64,000 nt of DNA from Raphanus sativus (lineage: Eukaryota; Streptophyta; Magnoliopsida; Brassicales; Brassicaceae), in contig NC_079517.1 in NCBI RefSeq assembly GCF_000801105.2, positions 2,418,001-2,482,000 on the forward strand. Reading direction: 5' to 3'. Below, one piece after another: positions 1 through 12,610 of this stretch. Positions within the stretch are counted from its first letter, which is position 1. Each line of letters opens with the position of its first letter. Under the pieces are notes generated by a model. That model worked only from the letters and a program-made list of their open reading frames with translations. It made no database searches and had not been told where the DNA came from. A program made the translations under genes and the position numbers.

Positions 1-3000
1 AGACCAGTACAAAGAAGCGGCTTCTGTTTACTTCCGCATATGTGGAGAGGTTCTTCCTTTTTACCTTCAAAACATATGCTGTTTATGCGATTGCTAACTT
101 TAAATTAATTTTCAGGAACCATTGCACGCTGCAGTCATGTTAGAGCAGGCTTCTTACTGCTTCGTGTTAACTAAGCCAGCGATGCTACACAAGTATGGAT
201 TTCATCTAGTTCTCTCAGGAGACCACTATAAAATCTGTGATCAGGTACATGCTAATTTGCTGAAAGGGCTCAAGCTTCGTACATGCTTTGCATTTTAAAG
301 AATGCATTTTGTTTGCCTTTTTCCAGGTTAACCATGCAATTCGTACATATAGAAGCGCGATCTCTGTTTATGAATCAACTACTTGGAGCCATATCAAAGA
401 CCATGTTTACTTTCATATTGGACAGTAAGTTTTTAATGTAGTTCCCTTAAGACGTGACGATTAGAGATTTGTTGGCTTAAGACTTGCAATGAAATTCTGT
501 TCAGGTGGTATGCAATTGTCGGGATGAATGATGTTGCAGTTAGAAACATGCTCAGAGTACTGGACTGTGGAAACCAGTCCAAGTCTACCCAAGAGATTTT
601 TCTCAGAGACTTTTTCAACATAGTTAAGGTGTGTAGCTTATACTTGCGGTTTTATACGCTCTAATTAAGCTGCTCAGAGAGTAAGATAGTGCTTCCAATA
701 GTTACTCCTGGTCTCTATTCTTCGTCTATACAAAATAATTTTATTTTCATTTTCATATTTCTGTCATTTTGAAGAAAACTGGAATGAAGCACGAGGTGGT
801 GGGACTTCGACTACCAGTTATTAATATGTCGTCTCTTCAAGTTATATATGAAGACCATCGCACTTATGCATCTCAAGCTTCTGTAAGTTGCATATTCACT
901 CTTTGGAAGTATGTACATATTTACCCATCATAACCTTCCTAGGATGTATTGTTTCTATACTTTGTCAACAGCATAATTTGACATCAGTGTTTCTGGTAAA
1001 ATTTTCGCATTACTTGCGAATGAATAATATTGCCCATCACTGAATTGCTTCCTTAATTAATGGTGAATTTGCAAGTATTGTTTACCAATATGATTCACAT
1101 GTCGTTGTCAGGCTCTTGTAGAAGAGAGCATTTGGCAATCATTGGAGGATGATATCATTCCATCGTTAAACTCTGGCAAGTCAAACTGGTTGGAGTTACA
1201 GTCAAAGCTACTGCCTAAGAAATACAAGGAATCAAATGTTTGTGTCGTTGGAGGTATGCAGGTTATTGTTAGCTGCATTCGATGTTTATCTGAATCAGAT
1301 TTTCCTTCTTAGTGATCGAAAATTTAACTTATGCTTGAAGTCTGAAGGCTAAAAGAATGCAATCTATAGTCCAGCCAAAATAGGCACACTTATTCGCAAA
1401 ATCTGTTTTACCTTGTTATACCAGCAGCAGGACATTACAGTTTGAGACTTGAAACGACTAGATTTATTTTTCACGGAGATATGATAGAGAGAGAAGGGGA
1501 GTGATAGGTTTCTTCATTTGTCGTATCAATCTATTAATATTATCACTTATAAGGACGGGGCATTTCTTTGTTTGGCAATACAACCACGCCATATTGTTGA
1601 TGACATGATACTCTGCTTTAGCATGTTTGAAAATGTATGTAACTGGGGATTATTCTTTGCTTTCAGAGTCAGTGAAATTGGATCTGGAGTTTAGGAATCC
1701 ACTGCTAATCTCTACTTCCGTTACAAGCGTCTCTCTCATCTGTGAACTTACCGCAAATTCGGATGACTTAAAATTGGGTAAGCTATTTCTATTATTTGAT
1801 GTTCACTTTACAAATTTTCTACATCCTTCAGTTTGTATATGGTTGACTGATTTCCACATCTGACTTTGTAAAGTAGATAAAGAGCCAAGTAGCTTAAGCT
1901 TGGAGACCGAACACAATCAGTAAGCATCTAATCTCTTGAATCAGGTTTCCTTCAACTTTATTGACCCACATTTGATTGACTAAGCTGTGCCGTCGTTGTC
2001 AACAATACTACAGGGTTGCAACCTCTGGTTTCTCTTCTTTCACCTTGTCTGAAGTGGACTTCACATTAGGCGGAGGCGAGAAAAAGTTGGTGAGTCTTGC
2101 TAAATTAGACACTTAGATTGATTGATATGTTTCAATATTTTAAATCTTCCTCTATCTGACATTTTCATGTTCTTGTGTATATATAGAGAAACATCTTTTT
2201 CAAATTTGTGATACTCCTTCCACCTGTAATTGTTGTCTTTACCCTGGTCATTTGTAACTTTTGACTATTGTAACTTCCGTTTGCTTACTTTTTCTCCTTG
2301 ATGAGGTTCTGAGGGTTTAATTATCTGCTATTTGTTTGTTTTGTATGACTTATCGTTTTGCTTTTGTCGTTCAGGTGAGGCTCACAGTTACCCCCAGTGA
2401 AGAAGGTATCCTCAAAATTGTCGGTGTAAGGTGGGAGTTGTCTGGCTCCATTGTAGGCGTGCATTACTTCCAATCTGTGCCTACAAAGGCAAAAACTAAC
2501 AAAGCAAGAAAGAAAAACAAACTTACTCCCACTGATGCCTTGAAATTTTTGGTCATTAAGGTGCAAACGTCTCCTCAATGTTTTATTTTTATTTTTATTC
2601 GTTGGGACCTTCTAATGTAAAGATATTTTGACCGTGCAGAGTCTACCCAGGCTTGAGGGTTCAATTGATCATCTGCCTGAGAAATTGTATGCTGGAGATC
2701 TTCGTTATCTTGTTTTAGAGTTAAAAAATAGTTCAGAATCTCCAATAAAGGTAGTTTCTTGTTCTCATCAACCCTTATCATTCATATTATTTGCTGTAAA
2801 GCCAATTTATTTTTTTGTTTGTTCTGTTACTGTCTATGAATTTCGTTTGTTATGTTTTTGTTTATACTATTTATTCCTGCTTGACGACCGAATTGTGATG
2901 CACTAAACTTTTTTTAATCATTCTTGTGCCAACAACTTTTCTCTGTCCTTGTAGAATCTTAAAATGAAGATTAGCCATCCAAGATTTGTAAATCCTGAAA

Positions 3001-4745
3001 GTCATGAAGAAGAGCTGACACCCGGATTTCCAGATTGCTTAAGGAAGGGCCATGAACAAAATACTGTCCAGCGTGTAACAAGTAGAACTAGTGTATTTGC
3101 ATTTCCAAAGGTCAGTGGCGAGCCTTTTGTTCAAGCCTCAAAAGTGATTGTGCATGTCAGATAATTCTAAAATGGTTCTGAATACTTATCTATTTCAGGA
3201 TGTATCACTGCAAGGAGACCGATCTTTGAGGTGGCCTCTTTGGCTTCGAGCTGCCACCCCTGGAACGATATCTTTGTATTTCACAATATACTACGAGATG
3301 GAAAATGTATCAAGCATCATGAAGTATCGCACCCTAAGGATGCATTATAATTTAAAGGTAACGGAATCTCTACACTGCAATTTTGCATTGGCCAAGATAT
3401 CTAAATCGTAAAATTTCCTATATAGGTATTACCATCTCTTGAGACCTCGTTCGAAATCACCCCCTCTCCATCAAGATTGCAAGAATTTCTTGTGCGTATG
3501 GATATCGTGAACCGTGCGAATTCAGAGTCTTTCGAAATTGATCAGTTGTCAACAGTTGGGTGTCGGTGGGGTATCTCGTTGCTTCAGCCTGTTGATACAA
3601 TCTTACCTTCCAAGTCTCTACTTCCTGGGCAAGCTTTATCATGTTTCTTCATGATTAAGGTCATTTGAACTTATAAAGTTCATTTAATACACTTTATTAG
3701 CTAGCTGGTTTATCTCTTATCCAAGTCTGAAATTAGAGCGTTTTTCTTTTCAGGATTGCAGAAAACCCGGGACTGAAGAAGAGAAAACCATGTCTATTCC
3801 TCTTAGCCAAAGCGACATAAAACTGATTACTCAGGATGACGATGAAAAGCTTTTTGATATCGTTAACTCACCTTTAGCAAGCTTCCATGAAAGCGAAAGG
3901 TCATTTAGTGGAACCTCAGATCCGGTAAGCAAAAAGTCCCTCTTTCAGGGACTTTTTCTCAAACATAACATCATATCGCTGGTAACTTTCTATTATCAGA
4001 AGCTTTAGTGAACTCGTGTTTTTATGATGAAACAGTCAAGTCCGGATACGGTTGACTTCATTCTAATATCTCGCCTAGCAAAATCCAGCAATCCATCAGC
4101 AGTGTCAGATATACCAAAGATTCTGTCTCACGATTCATGTCATAATAGGTAAAGAGTACAGGCAAAAGTATCTTTATTCAGCTTTCAAACCTATCCTTAC
4201 CTCTGATCACATTGCTGTTCAATTACAGAATCAAGAGCTCAATCCCGCTCTCATGGTCACTAGACGGTCCCAAAACCATAAACCACGATTTTTCGACCTC
4301 CTTGTGCGAAATCAAACTAAAGATGGTAGTCAGAAATACATCTGATGGATTTTTATCTGTGAGCATCAACACCATTGATGGCGGCCTACCAGATACATCA
4401 GCACCAACTCCTTCCTCTGGAAACCAATCCGGGTGGCGCTACGTGCCAGCCATAACAGAGGAAATGAAACTAACTTCAGACGTCATGGGAAGCCGCCTGG
4501 GCAAACCACCAGCTTCGATGGAAAGCTCGCCTCCTTTCATATGGTCAGGTTCAAGTTCCACTAAGGTCAAAATCCAGCCATTGTCCACAACAGAGATCCC
4601 CCTGCAGATATCGGTTTTCTCTCCTGGTGTCTACAATCTCTCTTCGTATACACTTATATGGGAGCATGAAAACGCTTCATCATCAACATCATCAGGGACA
4701 TGCCAAGGCTATCCTTGTTACCTTACTGTTCTTCAGTCTGAGTGA
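1..4745 (+). CDS. TRS85: TRAPP complex subunit TRS85/TRAPPC8 homologue, 5' partial
   Basis: This is the 3' part of a gene for the Trs85/TRAPPC8 subunit of the TRAPP vesicle-tethering complex (ER-Golgi traffic, autophagy). Seventeen exons read through in one frame: 1-49, 116-244, 327-424, 505-628, 775-882, 1112-1253, 1667-1777, 1874-1919, 2014-2089, 2375-2560, 2640-2750, 2955-3110, 3199-3357, 3426-3659, 3754-3924, 4036-4148, 4229-4745. Together they give 842 residues, so the first third of the protein lies before the window. The first exons carry the TPR-like block typical of the family (LEQASYCF, then CDQVNHAIRTYRSA, HIGQWYAIVGMNDVA). The rest is rich in beta strands, as expected of the C-terminal Ig-like folds. 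All junctions are GT-AG and no frame break is seen. It matches the Arabidopsis locus I recall as At5g16280, which sits next to SYN4. Here about 15 kb separates the two. Confidence 0.9.
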
Positions 4746-5282
4746 GCTTTCTCTCTTTCTATAAAAGATTTGATGTGTCCATTAGTAAGCAAGAGAATCT
4801 TCTAATGTGTCACATTGTCCTCTGTGTATTCATATCTTACTGGTCCTTACGAATGAGTTTTCAATTTTGATTGTAGCAAGTTGTTGTCATGAAATGGTTT
4901 CGAAAGGAGAAAGACATTACGCCAAATGGTGAATCTTACTTTTGTTTGTGGAATAAAAGATTAGAGAGATTATGGTGGCCCTTTGAATGCTTGAATTTTA
5001 TTTAGCTGAACTATAGATGTCTGAATCAAAGATATTAGTTTTCCTCTTCTTCTCAGCGAGACACGTTAGAAAATGGGTTTCTGAAAACATGCCTATACAT
5101 TCAAAACACAGTCACCACTGACAAACTACTATTAGAACATAATAAATTCACATTTAAAATATAAAGAAATAACAATTGAACAAACCGCAAACGAGGAGAA
5201 AGTGTACGTGGTTAAATGTGTATCTCAGCGGCATTATCTATCGGAGTTCAACTGATGAGTGATGACCAAAAGAAAACAAACC
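4746..5282. other. Intergenic, TRS85 3' flank
   Basis: The first few hundred bases are the TRS85 3' UTR and downstream flank. No further coding signal is seen. The left edge of the TIR-gene duplication begins near 5283. Confidence 0.6.
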
Positions 5283-6039
5283 AGCACACCGCAAATAAGA
5301 TAAGATCCAGCAAAAAGGCTTGTATTAGTATATCTTCAGCATCAAATGCTTATACCCGAAACGAATTTAGAAGTATTTTATAAATTTGGGAGCTGAAAAA
5401 AAGATTTATATAAATTTGGGGGTCTATTTTTATAGATGAATTTTTTCAAAAATTTTAAAGGTTGGCGAATGTTTCATCCAGCTTGTTGTCTCAGGAGGAC
5501 CGGCCCTGGAGATAGACAGATGGAGAGGACTAATCAAGACCTTCAAGTTTTCATCAGTTTCCGTGGCGAAGACGTTCGCGGTACCATCCTCAGCTTGTTG
5601 AAAAATAAATTAAAAGATGAAGGCGTCAACGTGATGACGGACGAGGACATGGATAGAGGAAAAAAGATCGATGAGAATCTACTAAAGCTGATAAGAGACT
5701 CGAAAGTGGCGGTGGTGATCTTCTCAGAGAACTATTCACAGTCGCATTGGTGCTTGGACGAGCTAGTGGAGATCGAGAAGCAAATGGAGCTAAAGAATCT
5801 TGATCCTCTTCCCATCTTCTTCGAGGTTAAAGCCTCACACGTAGCACTTGAGAGACATAATCCTTTCAAAGACATTCTACTGCGGTTGGAAGACGACGAA
5901 CGAGAAACGGCCAGAACGGTCGGTAGGAAGGCGTTAAAGGATGCAGACAAGAGGTTTGTCAGGTGGAGGAGAGCTTTGAAATCTATAACCGGTATTTCGG
6001 GCTTGAAGTATATAAAGGACAGGTTTGACTAATTACATC

Positions 6040-6042
6040 TGA

Positions 6043-6092
<50 letters not shown>

Positions 6093-6124
6093 GATCTGAA
6101 TATATATATATATATATATATAAT
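6040..6124. repeat. (AT)n microsatellite in intron 1 of TIR-TIR copy 1
   Basis: Three runs of TA/AT dinucleotides, separated by short AGATCTGAA-like stretches, fill the start of intron 1. The sister gene has only one short AT run at the same place (about 9990-10000), so the expansion came after the duplication. Confidence 0.9.
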
Positions 6125-6966
6125 ATTAAATAGTATAACAACATATAAATTCAACATCTAGATGCTGTTTGTTAGTAAAATCAATATTCTTGCATCTACT
6201 TGATGCATTTGGATATAATAACTGACTAAAAAGGTTTTGCGTAGTTATTTACAGTGAGTTGTTCAAAAAAAAAAGTCGTTTATAGTGTAATGTTCATAAG
6301 AATATAGCGCGTGCCATTTGGAGCCCCCTGGAAAATAACATATATGGATTTGGTAAACTATATAATGAATTTCATTTGTTATTGGAAGCAACGAAGCGCT
6401 CCTTGTCAAGGACATCGTGAAGACTGTGAAGAAAATGTTAGGCGAAGTAGTATCAACAGATGTACGTAAAAAACCCACTAAAGTACTACCGAGTCATGTT
6501 ACGTCTGGTGGGTTATGTCCTCTATTTTAATAAAACTCTCACATTTTCTCTCCAGGATGTGCATGACCCGATCCGGGCACAACCTATTGTGCCCCAACAA
6601 AAAGTGTTCATCAGTTTTGGGGGTCATGATGATGACACCCGCCCTGGTTTCATTTCTTATCTCCAAGCTGGCTTGGAAAGAAGTGGAATCAACTTTTACA
6701 TAAATATTGAAAACATGACTAAAGGATATGACATCGAAGAGCTTATCACAAATGTCCGAGAGTCGAGGATAGCGCTTGTGATCTTCACGGAGAGCTACCT
6801 GAGCTCTGCATGGTGCTTGGAGGAGCTAGTGGAGATCAACAAATGCATGATGACCGGTCTTACAGTCATTCCAATATTCTACAAAGTGGAACCGGAATAT
6901 GTATTGAATGGGGAGCTAGGGGAGATCTACAAGCAGCTAGTCTCGAATTGGGAGCTACGGACGCTA

Positions 6967-7209
6967 GGATCCACAGATGGAATCATGCTCTTAAGTCAGT
7001 TGGAGAAAGGTTAGGTCTTGTGTCTGCAAACCTAAGCTAAGTTATCCCTTCTCCTATACAAAAGTATATAATATATATTGGATCAACAGATCGAATCATG
7101 CTCTTAAGTCAGTTAGAGAGAGGGTAGGTCTTGTGTTTCGAAACCAAAGGTAAGTTATCCCCTCTCCTTAGTCTCCTATATACAAAAGTATATATAATAT
7201 ATATATATT
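6967..7209 (+). repeat. 113 bp local tandem duplication at exon 3 end of copy 1
   Basis: The segment starting GGATCCACAGATGG at 6967 is repeated from 7080 (GGATCAACAGATCG). It carries the exon 3 tail, donor region and the start of intron 3. The first unit has lost its GT donor; the second keeps one (AAAG, then GTAAGTT at 7150). The intact sister gene has a single unit. Confidence 0.85.
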
Positions 7210-7720
7210 GATAAAATGTCACATTAATCTCTGAATGTTTTTACAGCTCGGAGGCACGATTCGTTGAATCTATCATCTATGAAACTAACCGGACGTTAGC
7301 CAATACTTCATCCAGCTAAAGATAATTTATTTCCACCCATTCTAGGATCTTCATGGTCCTCATCTGCGTTTCCAGTTATCTTTATATGGCATGCGTGCAT
7401 CTGTATTGAACTTATTACAATTAAAGTACCGTCATCCAAATAAGAAGAAATGATTATGATTATACGTGCTTTGCGGTTTCATTTGAAAGCATCTGCTTTA
7501 ATTTAAAGGTTCCAGCTGGGTTTAATATGACTTAACCAACTCATACATCCATTGTTTAATCTAAACAAATCGATTTTTGTATTTTTTTTAATCCGAATTA
7601 ACCAAAAAAATAGAAACCAAACTGGAATTGGATTAGATCGAAGTTATTTTGGAAATAAGCTGGTTCCCAAGTTTAATATAATGGGATCCGAAGTTACTTT
7701 GAAAATAAGCTGGTTCCCAA

Positions 7721-8504
7721 TTTTGTTATTTTTGAAATTAATTATTGATCTATATGAAATATCTTATTTTAAATTTGATTGTTTTATATAAAAGAAATAA
7801 ATTTTAGTTAAGGAAAATTAATTTATATAAATATTTTGTAAAATTAATTGCTGATTACAATATTATTTTAATAATTTATTTTGTTATTTTATTGTTTATG
7901 AAAATATTATTTCAAGATAAGAATATTTTAAAATTTTCTATAAATTTTTAGCTATATTAATCATTTAACCATTTTTTTTAGAAGAAAATAAAATATTTGG
8001 AAAATAAAATATGGGATCTATCCGAAAAGATTTTAAAAAATCTGAAAAAAATAATCTGATCTGTGAAGAAAATAATATGGGATCCACCAGAAAAAAAAAG
8101 AGAATAATGGTGGGTCCCGCAGTATTACAATATATTTAAAAAAGTTGACCAATAAAAGGTAAAAAGGAAAAAAAAAAAAAGAAAAAATGGTGGATAAAGT
8201 TGGAGTAGTTGGAAAAATAGCGGGGAGTTAAGGATATAATTTTTTTAGGACTTTTAAGAATACTTTCCGTCTCTCTATCGCTTTCGGAACAAAAAAATAT
8301 AAATATAAAAATATATAAAAAACAGGAAATGGACCTACCAAATCAACCACCCATGAAAACAAAAAGGTGAAAAAATTAAAAGAGAAAGATAAAGATAAAC
8401 TAGATTAGGACCCGTCCTTGGAAATTGATTTGTCAAATTTCAATTAATAATATATGGTATATATAATATGTGTATATAATATTATATATATTTTGTGTAA
8501 CATT

Positions 8505-8535
<31 letters not shown>

Positions 8536-9361
8536 TAGACATATATAATATTTTATTAAATATATATAGAATTTAATAGTGTTATAATTTGTGTTGTACT
8601 TGTTATTAGTTTGTATTTAATCTTCTTTCATTTTTAGTATAATAATTTATACTTGTCACACTTTTTACCTTTTAACTTATACACATAGTTATACTATTTT
8701 TCAAAAAAAAAATTTATACACATAGTCTCGTAAAATGTAATATATAAAAAAACATATTTAAAAAATCTACTGACCATATGCCACCATTATTTGGTTGTTT
8801 GAACAAAAAAAAATTATGTTCTTGCATAACTGTGTATGTTGTGATATGATGTAGGTGAAAAGTAAATATATGAAAGTAAAGTTAGTGACACGAAGATGAG
8901 CCTATGTTGGTCTATGCCACAATTATTTGGTTTTTGGAAGATCAATGAGCATAAGCATAGACGGTCTTTGTATGCTTACGTTGTAAATAAATCGGATATT
9001 TTTTCTCTTATGTTTGGAATGATATGGAACTCGTTATTTAAGAGTGGTTCAGTTTTATATGATCTAATTATATTAAGAGATTAACCAAAAATATTATAAA
9101 AGTGTTACTGGTTAGGTTTAACTAATCTATGTTGATTAAAATTTGGTTTAATTTAAGTTGGTAGGTTGCATTGTATAAGAGGCATGATATATTCTAGCAC
9201 TAACTATGAAAGTCAAAGAGTCCAAAATTTAAATGAGAACTTTAAATAGTAGATAATCCCTAAATTAATAGATTAGAAGACGTGATATATTTGGAAGACA
9301 CAAAGTAACAGGTATTGAGAATAAGTGAAGGATATTAAGAAAGATTTTTTTGTGAAAAGAT
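7721..9361. other. AT-rich spacer between the two TIR-TIR units
   Basis: Very AT-rich sequence with poly-A and poly-T runs and an AT repeat near 8508-8530. No convincing exon, RNA gene or element end was recognised. A short open frame at 8896-9084 shows no known motif and is probably chance. Confidence 0.5.
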
Positions 9362-9466
9362 CCAATAGACCGCAAATAAGATAAAATCCAGCAAAAAGGC
9401 TTGTATTAGTATATCTTCAGCATCAAATGCTTATACCCGAAACAAATTTGAGAGAGAGATAGACAG

Positions 9467-11019
9467 ATGGAGAGGACTAATCCACAACATCAAGTTTTCG
9501 TCAGTTTCCGTGGCAGAGACGTTCGCAGCAACATCTTCAGCTTCTTGAAAGAAAAATTGAAAGATGAAGACGTCAACGTGATGACGGACGAGGACATGGA
9601 TAGAGGAAAAAAGATCGATGAGAATCTACTAAAGCTGATAAGAGACTCGAAAGTGGCGGTGGTGATCTTCTCAGAGAACTATGCACAGTCGCCTTGGTGC
9701 TTGGACGAGCTAGTGGAGATCGAGAAGCAAATGGAGCTAAAGAATCTTGATCCTCTTCCCATCTTCTTCGAGGTTAGAGCCTCACATGTAACACTTGAGG
9801 AACATAATCCTTTCAAAGACATTCTACTGCGGTTGGAAGACGACGAACGAGAAAAGGTCAGAAAAGACGGTAAGAAGGCGTTAGAGGATGCAGACAAGAG
9901 GTTTGTCAGGTGGAGGGGAGCTTTGAAATCTATAGCGGGTCATACGGCCTTGACGTATAAAAAGGACAGGTTTGATTAATTACATATGAATATATATGTA
10001 ATATTAAATAGTATAACAACATCCAAATTCAACATCTAGATGTTGTTTGTTAGTAAAATCAATATTCTTGCATCTACTTGATGCATTTGGATATAACTGA
10101 CTAAAAGGTTTGTGTAGTCGTTTATATTGTTGTTCATAAGAATATAGCCGCGCGCCTTGGAAAAGAACATATATGGATTTAGGTAAACTATACTCTGATG
10201 ATTCATTTGTTATTGGAAGCAACCAAGCCCTCTTTGTCAACGACATCGTGAAGGCTGTGAAGAAAATGTTAGGCGAAGTACGATCATCAGATGTACGTAA
10301 AAAACCCACTAAAGTACCGAGTCATGTTAAGTCTGGTTGATTATGTCCTTTAATTTAATAAAACTCTCACATTTTCTCTCCAGGATGTGCATGACCGGAT
10401 CTGGGCACAACATATTGTGCCACAACAAAAAGTGTTCATCAGTTTTGGGGGTCATGATGGTGACATCCGCCCTGGTTTCATTTATCATCTCCAAGCTGGC
10501 TTGGAAAGAAGTGGAATCAACTTTTACATAAATATTGAAAACATGACTAAAGGATATGACATCGAAAAGCTTATTACGAATGTCCGAGAGTCGAGGATAG
10601 CGCTTGTGATCTTCACTGAGCGCTACCTGAGATCTGCATGGTGCTTGGAGGAGCTAGTGGAGATCAACAAATGCACGATGTACGGTCTTATAGTCATTCC
10701 AATATTCTACAAAGTTGACCCGAAATATGTAAGGAATGGGGAGCTAGTGGAGATCTACAACCAGCTACTCTCGAATTGGGGAGCTACGGACGCCAGGATC
10801 GACAGATGGAAGCATGCTCTTAACTCAGTTGGACACAGGGTTGGTCTTGTGTCTGCAAACCTAGGGTAAGTTATCCCCTCTCCTATTACAAAAGTATATA
10901 ATATATATTGATAAAATGTCACCCTAATCTCTGAATGTTTTTACAGCTCGGAGGCACGATTCGTTGAATCTATCATCGATGCAACTACGCGGATGTTAGC
11001 CAATACTTCATCCAGCTAA
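9467..11019 (+). CDS. Double TIR-domain protein (TIR-TIR, no NB-ARC/LRR), intact copy
   Basis: Four exons (9467-9969, 10220-10292, 10384-10865, 10947-11019) join in frame to a 376-residue protein. TIR 1 covers about residues 9-165: VFVSFRGRDVR, a BB-loop with DRGKKI, and SENYAQSPWCLDEL, whose Glu81 is the expected NAD-cleaving residue. A linker (168-192) follows, then TIR 2 (about 208-355) with FISFGGHDGDIRP and WCLEEL (Glu282). The last 20 residues end NTSSS. Linker and tail both resemble the helix that follows the TIR in TIR-NB-LRR genes, so the gene looks like two TIR exon pairs fused head to tail. TIR 2 departs from the consensus: the Arg of SFRG is Gly214 and the BB-loop has KG for RG. 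TIR 2 may therefore be a partner or decoy rather than a full enzyme; that is inference. In family terms TIR enzymes make nucleotide signals for EDS1 immunity. It belongs with the TIR-X class. No signal peptide or membrane segment is seen. Confidence 0.85.
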
Positions 11020-11114
11020 AGAGAATTTATTTCCACCCATTCTAGGATCTTCATGGTCCTCATCTGCGTTTCCAGTTATCTTTATATGGCATGCGTGCAT
11101 CTGTATTGAACTTA

Positions 11115-12282
11115 TCTATCTTATTAAATCAGAAACATTACAACTTCTTCTAGGTGGATTTTAAAAGGTGGACCTCATATATTTAAATTAAATGTCTCAT
11201 TCTTTATATATAATAAATACCATAGTCTAACTTTACATTGATGTATTTCCTTAAATACAATTCCTCTTTGTCCATATTCCATATATAGCTTTCACTTTTA
11301 TTACATGTCGATTTAAATAAAATAGATACTAAAAATACTAAAAAATTAATCGTACTAGAGTTACTCTATACAATTCATTTTAAATTGATCAGTAAACTTT
11401 CATTGGCCATATTGATTTTATTTGCACCGATAACATTAGGTAGATAAGTCATAGACACATACATAAAGATATGACTATTCTTTAACTATGTTGGGTTTAA
11501 TCTACTTTTTAAAACAAATAACACATATCTTTATATATTGTATAGAATATAGTAATATTGTATAGTATTATACTTATATAATAATACTAAAAACAAATCA
11601 AACTGAAATATAATATATATCGAAAATGCTTTGAACCATTACACACAAAATATATTAGACCTCAGAGATAAAATTCACTTTGAAATTATGTAATAATTAT
11701 TTTTAAAAATTAAACTTCGTAATGTAAAAAAAAACATAAGTTTTATATCAAATTTTGTGTTACAATAAAAAGACACAATTCGCGCTTGCAAAGTGTTTAG
11801 TTTTACATACGAAAGACAGTTTTGATATTGTTTTTTTAAACACAAAATTGAATTATACAAACTCGATACTACATAAAACTAAACAATATAGAATACATTT
11901 TAAAAATAAAACTCGTGCGGGTGCGCATGGCCTTTGCGAAAATCGTAGATATGTTTATATAATATATAAATATATTATGTTACAAATATTTTCATATAAA
12001 TAATACCCCAATGTAAGTTTTATATGATAAATGTTGAAAATACAAAATATATAGCACTATATATTTTAAATAATATATTAAAAATCTACTTTACGTTATC
12101 ATAAAGTTTAAAAATCAAATTTAGGAATTAAACACATTGCTTATTTAAACACATTAATACACACTGTTATTTATCAAAATTTATATTAATACACATTACA
12201 ATCATGAATCATGTATAACATTTAGTACAAATAAAAATAAAGAAAAATTGATTCCCGCTCGGTCGAGCGGGTCATGATCTAG
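11115..12282 (+). mobile_element. Non-autonomous Helitron, 1168 bp, with known empty site
   Basis: The element starts TCTATCTTATTAAA and ends CTAG. An 8 bp stem hairpin lies 11 bases before the end (CCCGCTCG at 12254-12261, CGAGCGGG at 12264-12271). It sits between A (11114) and T (12283). The duplicate locus at about 7413 has the uninterrupted site ACTTATTACAATT, so the boundaries are exact. These are the Helitron hallmarks. No Rep/helicase or other gene is seen inside; the interior is AT-rich. Confidence 0.9.
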
Positions 12283-12610
12283 TTACAATTAAAGTACCGT
12301 CATCCAAATAAGAAGAAATGATTATGATTATACGTGCTTTGCGGTTTCATTTGAAAGCATCTGCTTTAATTTAAAGGTTCCAGCTGGCTTTAATATGACT
12401 TAACCAACTCATACTTCCATTGGCTAATCTAAACCAAATCGTTTTTTTTTTTACTTTTAACCCAAATTAACCAAAAAAATCGAAACCGAAATCGGATGAG
12501 ATCAAAGTTATTTTGGTAATAAGCTGGTCTCCAAGTTTACTATCCGAACCAGAACCGGATAGGATCCGAAGTTACTTTGGAAATAAGGTGATTTCCAACA
12601 TTGTTACCCC

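Larger units (their letters stand above)
5520..7319 (+). pseudogene. Double TIR-domain gene, copy 1, frameshifted
   Basis: This copy has the exon plan of its intact sister at 9467-11019. Exon 1 (5520-6022) is a TIR domain, exon 2 (6389-6461) a 24-residue linker, exon 3 (from 6556) a second TIR domain, and exon 4 (7247-7319) a short tail ending NTSSS-stop. The start MERTN is chosen because it is shared with the sister. An in-frame ATG at 5436 lies in leader sequence the sister lacks. TIR 1 keeps FISFRGEDVR, a BB-loop with DRGKKID and the WCLDEL glutamate that is the NADase residue of plant TIRs. TIR 2 has FISFGGHD and WCLEEL. In exon 3 a run of three Gs (6950-6952) replaces four in the sister. 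The resulting frameshift stops at 7012-7014 and removes the last helix of TIR 2. The donor after exon 3 is also lost (GT to CT). If translated to 7014 the product would be 344 residues. It could still act as a TIR-only protein. Confidence 0.8.
5283..7720 (+). repeat. Segmental duplication, unit 1 (TIR-TIR gene copy 1)
   Basis: This block is repeated at about 9362-12610. Shared sequence starts near 5287 (CCGCAAATAAGATAA) and matches 9370. It runs through the promoter, four exons and introns and the 3' flank, and ends near 7720 (matching about 12600). Unit 1 carries an expanded AT repeat in intron 1, extra sequence in the 5' leader (about 5370-5508) and a local 113 bp duplication near the gene end. 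It lacks the Helitron found in unit 2. Confidence 0.85.
9362..12610 (+). repeat. Segmental duplication, unit 2 (TIR-TIR gene copy 2)
   Basis: Second copy of the block at 5283-7720, in the same orientation and about 4.08 kb downstream. It is longer because a 1168 bp Helitron (11115-12282) sits in its 3' flank. Downstream of the Helitron, homology with unit 1 resumes at once (TTACAATTAAAGTACCGTC) and continues to about 12600. Confidence 0.85.

Noticed and set aside
8896..9084. 62-residue frame between the TIR-TIR genes
   Set aside because: No known motif, no splice context and no counterpart in the other spacer.
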